From positions 1 through 64,000 of the forward strand of contig CACELO010000001.1 of NCBI GenBank assembly GCA_902560445.1: DNA of 64,000 nt, given 5' to 3'. The stretch is from an uncultured Candidatus Poseidoniales archaeon. Lineage in GTDB: Archaea > Thermoplasmatota > Poseidoniia > Poseidoniales > Thalassarchaeaceae. Shown piece by piece: positions 58,613-64,000 of this stretch (the first letter of the stretch is position 1; every line of letters begins with the position of its first letter). The translations under genes were made by a program, and so were the position numbers. The notes under the pieces are model-generated. The model saw only the letters and a program-made list of their open reading frames with translations, did not search any database and was not told the origin of the DNA.

Positions 58613-58936
58613 ATGCCCAAATACATGTTTTCAGGGAGCTATACTAGTGAAGGCGTGGCTGGACTACTGGCAGAAGGTGGAACAGCTCGAAGAGATGAGG
58701 CCGCAAGGATTGCAGAAATGCTTGGCGGAACTCTAGAAACGTACTACTGGTGCTATGGAGATACAGACTTCATGTGCATCATGGACGTTCCAGATAGCGC
58801 AAAAATCGCTAAACTATCGCTTCATATCGGAGCCTCTGGTACCTTCAGTGGAAAGTTAACCCCTCTGATCTCAGTGGAAGAGATGGACGATATCTGCAAT
58901 GCAGACATCGGAGATTTCAGACTACCAGGTCAGTAG
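58613..58936 (+). CDS. GYD domain protein
   Basis: YMFSGSYTSEGVAGLLAEGGTARRDEAARIAEMLGGTLETYYWCYGDTDFMCIMDVPD. Confidence 0.85.
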   Translation: MPKYMFSGSYTSEGVAGLLAEGGTARRDEAARIAEMLGGTLETYYWCYGDTDFMCIMDVPDSAKIAKLSLHIGASGTFSGKLTPLISVEEMDDICNADIGDFRLPGQ

Positions 58937-58941
58937 ATTAG

Positions 58942-59064
58942 ATGCTAGAAGAGATTGTGGCAATTGCCGCCATTTTGCTAATAATTCCGGGCTGGGCCGT
59001 AGGCTTAGTGGCGATAATAGCCTACCTTTGGAGATTATTCTATAAACGAAAGAAAGCTGAATGA
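58942..59064 (+). CDS. Unlisted 40-aa single-TM mini-protein
   Basis: ATG 58942 to TGA 59064: MLEEIVAIAAILLIIPGWAVGLVAIIAYLWRLFYKRKKAE; begins 5 nt after the GYD-gene stop. Confidence 0.55.
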   Translation: MLEEIVAIAAILLIIPGWAVGLVAIIAYLWRLFYKRKKAE

Positions 59065-59116
59065 AGCCACTATGACTTCAAGCTATTCCCTACCCTCAGG
59101 CTATTGTACTTGAGGT

Positions 59117-60019
59117 CTACAAGAAATTCATTACTATCTCTGCAACCTTTTCATCTCTCAAGATCCTCCTGTGCCCAAGCCCTTCAGTCAGATGTAATGT
59201 AGAATTTTTCATGTCACTATGCAAATTGAGTGCAATTTCTTTCATCGCCTCCTTGTCATCCTCGCAATGAACAATCAGCGCCTCCGTCTCGATTCTTTCA
59301 GAGAATCGGTCTAAACCAAACTCCCCAGGGCTGGCACCGTATAGTGACTCAGCGAGGTCAAACAACCTATCTGCATAGTATTCCTCATCCAATCCAAAAA
59401 GGCCGACGAAGGTCTTGAACATCGGTTTGATTTCATAGACTCCCGGAGATATTAGAACTAATTTCTCAAAGTTATCTCCTAGCCTTACTGCGTTGAGCGC
59501 TGCTACACCCCCAAACGAGTGGCAGACAATTCCATGATAAGGCCCTCTAGATTTCGTAATCTCAGATATCAAATCTGTAATTTCTGGTAGGTTTGTGGTG
59601 CTCCTAGTTGACCGTCCATGACCCGGAAGATCAAAAGCTGTGATATCATAACCGTTATCAGAAAGTAATTCGATTATTCTGAAGAATTGGCTTGATCTCC
59701 CATTCCACCCATGTACAAAGAGGAGCTTATGGCCATCATTTGGAATCCGATAAAGCATAATTTCCTTACTCGTAGATTTCGCCTGTATTTTTTCCCGTTC
59801 GGTCTGTTTGTAAAACTCAGCCTCTCTAGAGGGGGTCTTGAATTTGATTGGCCCACAGAAAATTCTCCAGAGGAAACGAGTTGCTAGATTCTTAGAACAA
59901 TAATCTAATATTCTTGCAAAAGAAGTCAGAAACCAAGGTAACTTGTAATGTGCAGCTACTGATACCTTTCTTGGCTCCATGAAAGTAAATGATGAGATTG
60001 GTATATGATTTATACTCAA
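59117..60019 (-). CDS. Alpha/beta hydrolase
   Basis: LLFVHGWNGRSSQFFRI; DLPGHGRSTRST; GIVCHSFGGVAALNAV; LGHRRIL. Confidence 0.85.
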   Translation of the reverse strand: MSINHIPISSFTFMEPRKVSVAAHYKLPWFLTSFARILDYCSKNLATRFLWRIFCGPIKFKTPSREAEFYKQTEREKIQAKSTSKEIMLYRIPNDGHKLLFVHGWNGRSSQFFRIIELLSDNGYDITAFDLPGHGRSTRSTTNLPEITDLISEITKSRGPYHGIVCHSFGGVAALNAVRLGDNFEKLVLISPGVYEIKPMFKTFVGLFGLDEEYYADRLFDLAESLYGASPGEFGLDRFSERIETEALIVHCEDDKEAMKEIALNLHSDMKNSTLHLTEGLGHRRILRDEKVAEIVMNFL

Positions 60020-60079
60020 TGAATATCACACGAATCATAGGGTATGCGTTGTAATGTAAGTGTTGTATAGGGTTCCCTT

Positions 60080-60472
60080 GTGATAAGTAAGCACCTCAAA
60101 ATTTATCCATATCTAATCGATACACCCTCCATGGTCGAGGACCCAATACCAAAAAAACCGTCTGCAGTATTAGGCTGGCTTGGAATTTTGGTAATTATCG
60201 TGGGGTTCTTTGTTTACGTCAGCAGTATTAGTTGGACAGGCTGGTTCGTTCCAATTGTCCCTAAATGGGCTGACTACATGTGCTATTCTTCTTTATTTCT
60301 TGGGACGGGCTTAATGATCTGGTATCTCGCTCTTCAACATAGATACCAAGAAGCTATTGAATCCCATAATGGGAAAAAAAAATGGAAATGGTGGCAGATT
60401 ATTTTGGGTTTCCTTGCAATGGATGTTGTATTAGGGATTTTTCTACTATTGTATAATTCATTGACAAATTAA
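60080..60472 (+). CDS. Small membrane protein of unknown function
   Basis: Three hydrophobic segments in 130 aa. Confidence 0.5.
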   Translation: MISKHLKIYPYLIDTPSMVEDPIPKKPSAVLGWLGILVIIVGFFVYVSSISWTGWFVPIVPKWADYMCYSSLFLGTGLMIWYLALQHRYQEAIESHNGKKKWKWWQIILGFLAMDVVLGIFLLLYNSLTN

Positions 60473-60500
60473 CCATAAACCAGAGTCCTTTCTTCTGGCC

Positions 60501-60713
60501 ATGGAGGGCCTGATGGGAGGAATTATTCTTATCTTGGCCTTCTTCTACCTCCTGGGATTTCCTTTCGTCTCAAAGGAGTATGTAGAGAAAGTGGAATCGG
60601 AAAATCCGAGTTTGGTATATTGGCAATGGGCAATCATCTTGTTCGTATTATTCATTCTTGTGGCAGGCTTTTCACTCATACAGTCATTCACACTACTCTC
60701 TGGCCACGGGTAA
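60501..60713 (+). CDS. Small two-TM membrane protein of unknown function
   Basis: 70 aa with two hydrophobic segments. Confidence 0.45.
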   Translation: MEGLMGGIILILAFFYLLGFPFVSKEYVEKVESENPSLVYWQWAIILFVLFILVAGFSLIQSFTLLSGHG

Positions 60714-62996
60714 TCACAAACGCTGTCTTGCGTGCCTTTGTGCATCAACGGCTGTTATTGCGGCCATGTGTACGACTTGCCTGACCGAGTCGCCTCTCTG
60801 GAGAACGTGTGCCGGCTTGGATAGGCCTTCTAGAATAGGCCCGGTCATTTCTGCTCCTGCAATCCTCTGTAGTAATTTGTAGGCAATATTAGCCGAAGCA
60901 AGGTTTGGACATACCAATACATTTGCCGGCCCGTCAAATTCCATGAATGGGAACTCATTCTGACGGTCAGGAACAAGAGCAGTATCTGCTTGCATTGGGC
61001 CATCAATAACCAGACCACGATCTAAATCACGAGCCATAGCGATAGCCTCCTCAATCCTATCTGTTCGGAGTTCGTTTGAGGTTCCGAAGTTGGAGAATGA
61101 AAGCATAGCAACCTTTGGAGTGACTCCGAATCTTCGGGCCACCTTGGCAGTTTGAATAGCGATTTCTGCAAGAGTTCTAGCATCGGGATAAATATTAATC
61201 GTAGCATCAGCAATAAACATCAACTGACCATTCACAGTCATCATGTATAGACCCACAATTCGGTGAGACGAAGGGTCAGGGCCAATTGTTTGCAGGCATG
61301 GTTTGACGATATCTGGGTAATTGTGAGCAATGCCTCCTAGATAACCGTCAGCATCTCCGCAGTGCACCATCATTGGACCAAAGTAATTTGGTGACTTCAA
61401 TTGGTTAATAGCGTCTCCTCGAGTTAATCCCTTACGACCACGAAGTTTGTGTAATTCATCAGCATAATCTCCACGCCTGCGAGGATCATATCTGACATCG
61501 ATAACTTCGCAATCAAAAGTAAGTCCAAGCTCCTCCTTTACGGCTTCGATTCGTTCGGGATGCCCCAAAAGAATTGGATCACATATCCCTTCTACAAGAC
61601 ATTGTGATGCAGCCTTGATAATCGTTGGCTCTTCACCCTCTGAAAAGACAATTTTCTTGCGTTCTTTTCTTGCTTGATTGATAACGTGCCTCATAATTGA
61701 ACGAGTTAATCCCAATCTTGCCTCAAGATCCTCTCGGTACTTACTCACATCGAAATCCTCAGCGCGAATTCGGGCCATTCCCTCATCCACAGCCGCCTGA
61801 GCTACTGCGCTGGCTTCCCAAATTAATACACGAGCATCGAATGGTTTTGGAATCAGATATTCAGGCCCAAACTGCATTTGCTCCCCCGCATATGCAGCGG
61901 CGACCTCGTCCGGAACAGGCTCCTTCGCCAAAGCAGCCAAAGCCTTGGTTGCGGCCATTTTCATTCCTTCTGTAATTTCCGTGGCACGTACATCTAAGGC
62001 CCCACGGAAGATATATGGGAATCCGAGTACGTTGTTTATCTGATTCGGGTAATCAGAGCGTCCGGTAGCAATTATTGCATCATCTCGAACAGCTTGTACA
62101 TCGTTTGGTAATATCTCAGGGTCAGGGTTTGCAAGAGCGAATATCAATGGGCGTTCGGCCATAGATTCGACCATTTCCCCGGAGACTACTCCACCTTTCG
62201 AAAGACCGAGGAATACATCAGCATCAATCATTGCCTCTACCAATCCTCCATCATCGACATCTCTTGCAAAGGCTAGTTTGAATTGATTTAAATCACCAGC
62301 ATCACCACGTGATTTGGTAAGGATTCCCTTACTATCACACATCAGCAGATTATCCGCATTAACTCCTAGACGAAGATAGTGCTGAGCACAAGAAATCGCA
62401 CTAGCACCAGCGCCTGAAATCACTACCTTAACTTCTGAGACATTTTTTTCTACGACTTCCAACCCATTGATTAGAGCGGCACCGGAGATAATTGCAGTAC
62501 CATGCTGGTCGTCGTGCATTACCGGGATATCTAATTCGGCGACGAGTCTTCGTTCGATTTCGAAGCATTCTGGCGCCTTGATATCCTCGAGGTTGATTCC
62601 TCCGAAAGTAGGGGCAATCGCTTTCACCGCTTCGACAAATTCGTCAACATCAGTTCTGTCTACCTCGATATCAAAAACGTCGATATCTGCGAATGCCTTG
62701 AACAAGAGCCCTTTTCCTTCCATTACCGGTTTTCCGGCAAGCGCACCAATATCGCCTAACCCAAGTACTGCTGTACCATTGCTAACAACAGCTACCAAGT
62801 TCCCCTTCGAGGTGTACTTGTAAGCATCATCTGGGTTCTCGGCAATTTCCTCGCAAGGATATGCAACACCTGGAGAATACGCTAGCGAGAGTTCACGAGC
62901 AGTTCCATGTGGCTTTGTTGGCTCCACTCGGATTTTTCCGGCTGGCTCAGTAGCGTGATATTCTAACGCCTCCTGACGCAATCGGTCCTCGTCCAT
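60714..62996 (-). CDS. maeB: Malic enzyme-phosphotransacetylase fusion (MaeB type)
   Basis: Malic enzyme region [15 protein letters not shown]...[20 protein letters not shown]-terminal PTA-like region [18 protein letters not shown]...; ATG at 62996 preferred. Confidence 0.9.
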   Translation of the reverse strand: MDEDRLRQEALEYHATEPAGKIRVEPTKPHGTARELSLAYSPGVAYPCEEIAENPDDAYKYTSKGNLVAVVSNGTAVLGLGDIGALAGKPVMEGKGLLFKAFADIDVFDIEVDRTDVDEFVEAVKAIAPTFGGINLEDIKAPECFEIERRLVAELDIPVMHDDQHGTAIISGAALINGLEVVEKNVSEVKVVISGAGASAISCAQHYLRLGVNADNLLMCDSKGILTKSRGDAGDLNQFKLAFARDVDDGGLVEAMIDADVFLGLSKGGVVSGEMVESMAERPLIFALANPDPEILPNDVQAVRDDAIIATGRSDYPNQINNVLGFPYIFRGALDVRATEITEGMKMAATKALAALAKEPVPDEVAAAYAGEQMQFGPEYLIPKPFDARVLIWEASAVAQAAVDEGMARIRAEDFDVSKYREDLEARLGLTRSIMRHVINQARKERKKIVFSEGEEPTIIKAASQCLVEGICDPILLGHPERIEAVKEELGLTFDCEVIDVRYDPRRRGDYADELHKLRGRKGLTRGDAINQLKSPNYFGPMMVHCGDADGYLGGIAHNYPDIVKPCLQTIGPDPSSHRIVGLYMMTVNGQLMFIADATINIYPDARTLAEIAIQTAKVARRFGVTPKVAMLSFSNFGTSNELRTDRIEEAIAMARDLDRGLVIDGPMQADTALVPDRQNEFPFMEFDGPANVLVCPNLASANIAYKLLQRIAGAEMTGPILEGLSKPAHVLQRGDSVRQVVHMAAITAVDAQRHARQRL

Positions 62997-63100
62997 ACCT
63001 AACCCTCGAGAATCTTCGGGCCATACACCCCTCTTTGATGCTATCCTACACAATTCGAGTGTTTTATCGGCCCATTGAAATGCCCTTTTTAGGCACAACA

Positions 63101-63118
63101 CTCCCTCCTTAGAGGGAG
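63101..63118. promoter_or_regulatory. Hairpin CTCCCTC-CTTA-GAGGGAG in the divergent intergenic region
   Basis: Perfect 7-bp inverted repeat. Confidence 0.3.
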
Positions 63119-63184
63119 ACTTATGTACAAATCAACTAACCCACCCTTTCTTAATGGGAACAAGTAGGCCGATGGTTCGTAGCC

Positions 63185-64000
63185 ATGTCTAATCCTCGTC
63201 AATTGCTGAGCAAGCGCAGGTCTGCTTTGCTTCTTGCAACATTGATGCTTTTGTTACCCTGGTCTGCGTATTCTGCAGTAAATGAGTTAGATTCTGAGCA
63301 AGAAACCCGTGAGGTTTCGCAGGCTGCTTGGGGCGCCACAGGAAGCAACGATACCGGATGGATTGATTTGGTCGCCACTGGTGCCGATCCAGATAATGGA
63401 AGCTATGCCTACAGTGACTTATTCTTGCCATTTGCTCCGGGCGCTCAGATTTCGAATTTAACCTTCGAAATTGCAGTAAACGGATCGGCTGGATATTACG
63501 CTAATGAGCCGCAAATTACTCTCATGGATACTCAAACTCCTATTCTAGATTGGAGAGGTTATGGAGACTTAGGTCAGCAGAATGAGATGGAAAATAACCC
63601 ACCTAGCGTTCTCGATGGTACTCTAAGCACTCATCTCAAACCCAACTCAATTTCTGATGCCTCATGGGAATTACCGGGCGGAGTAACACTCACTGACATG
63701 GTAATTGAAGCCTTAAGGCCGGCCGACCCAATGGTATCCTACTCTTCAGTGAACATAGATATTCATGCATCAGCGGTAAATCCCCACGATGGCCGGTTGT
63801 ACATATTACTCGATGACGACCTAATCCACTTAGATGCCCGTTCTCAAAAGCCAATTGTAGATATTGAAACAGGAATCATGGGAAGATCGTTAGCTGTAGA
63901 CAGTGACGCTGGAACTTTACTAATTGGAACAGAAGACGGTTTAGTCCTTTCACGTAGTTTGTACGATTCCTCTACAATGCCAAATGAAAAGGGCCCTGCG
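63185..64000 (+). CDS. Secreted protein, 3' truncated by the window (not in the ORF track)
   Basis: ATG 63185 opens MSNPRQLLSKRRSALLLATLMLLLPWSAYSAVNELDSEQETREVSQAAWGATGSNDTGW..., open to the window end; signal peptide. Confidence 0.8.
   Translation, partial: MSNPRQLLSKRRSALLLATLMLLLPWSAYSAVNELDSEQETREVSQAAWGATGSNDTGWIDLVATGADPDNGSYAYSDLFLPFAPGAQISNLTFEIAVNGSAGYYANEPQITLMDTQTPILDWRGYGDLGQQNEMENNPPSVLDGTLSTHLKPNSISDASWELPGGVTLTDMVIEALRPADPMVSYSSVNIDIHASAVNPHDGRLYILLDDDLIHLDARSQKPIVDIETGIMGRSLAVDSDAGTLLIGTEDGLVLSRSLYDSSTMPNEKGPA

Noticed and set aside
1-64000. CRISPR arrays, transposases, integrases, classical defence islands
   Set aside because: No regularly spaced direct repeats or mobile-element protein motifs were seen; the STAND-like protein alone is not enough to call a defence system.

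Overview
This 64 kb window is gene-dense archaeal chromosome. Gene content points to a marine euryarchaeote of the Poseidoniales / Marine Group II type; that assignment is inferred from gene content, not from a search. Archaeal information-processing genes include the DNA polymerase II large subunit DP2, primase large subunit PriL, a uS13-uS4-uS11-RpoD operon, archaeal methionine aminopeptidase, an MptE-like enzyme, pantoate kinase, a DUF373 protein and a CDIN1/TPD-like putative nuclease. Bacterial-type metabolic genes include homodimeric PDH E1 AceE, FumC, ATP-type PEPCK, malic enzyme-phosphotransacetylase, bacterial-type LeuRS, M32 carboxypeptidase and a BolA/CGFS-glutaredoxin pair. Two large secreted proteins carry calcium-binding thrombospondin type-3-like repeats. 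The most striking non-protein signal is an approximately 680-nt GC-rich intergenic block (about 18213-18895). On the minus strand it reads like a large structured RNA: four GNRA-capped hairpins, a cUUCGg loop, contiguous helices, and a BRE/TATA-like promoter placed about 25 nt before the first helix. I could not match it to any RNA family I know. Other notable items are a fumarase with an N-terminal ribbon-helix-helix DNA-binding domain and phased ATTAAT palindromes in its promoter, RNA-switch-like leaders before a Bat-type regulator and the uS13 operon, two unlisted small ORFs, and a zinc-ribbon insertion in RpoD. No tRNA, rRNA, CRISPR array or transposase was found.
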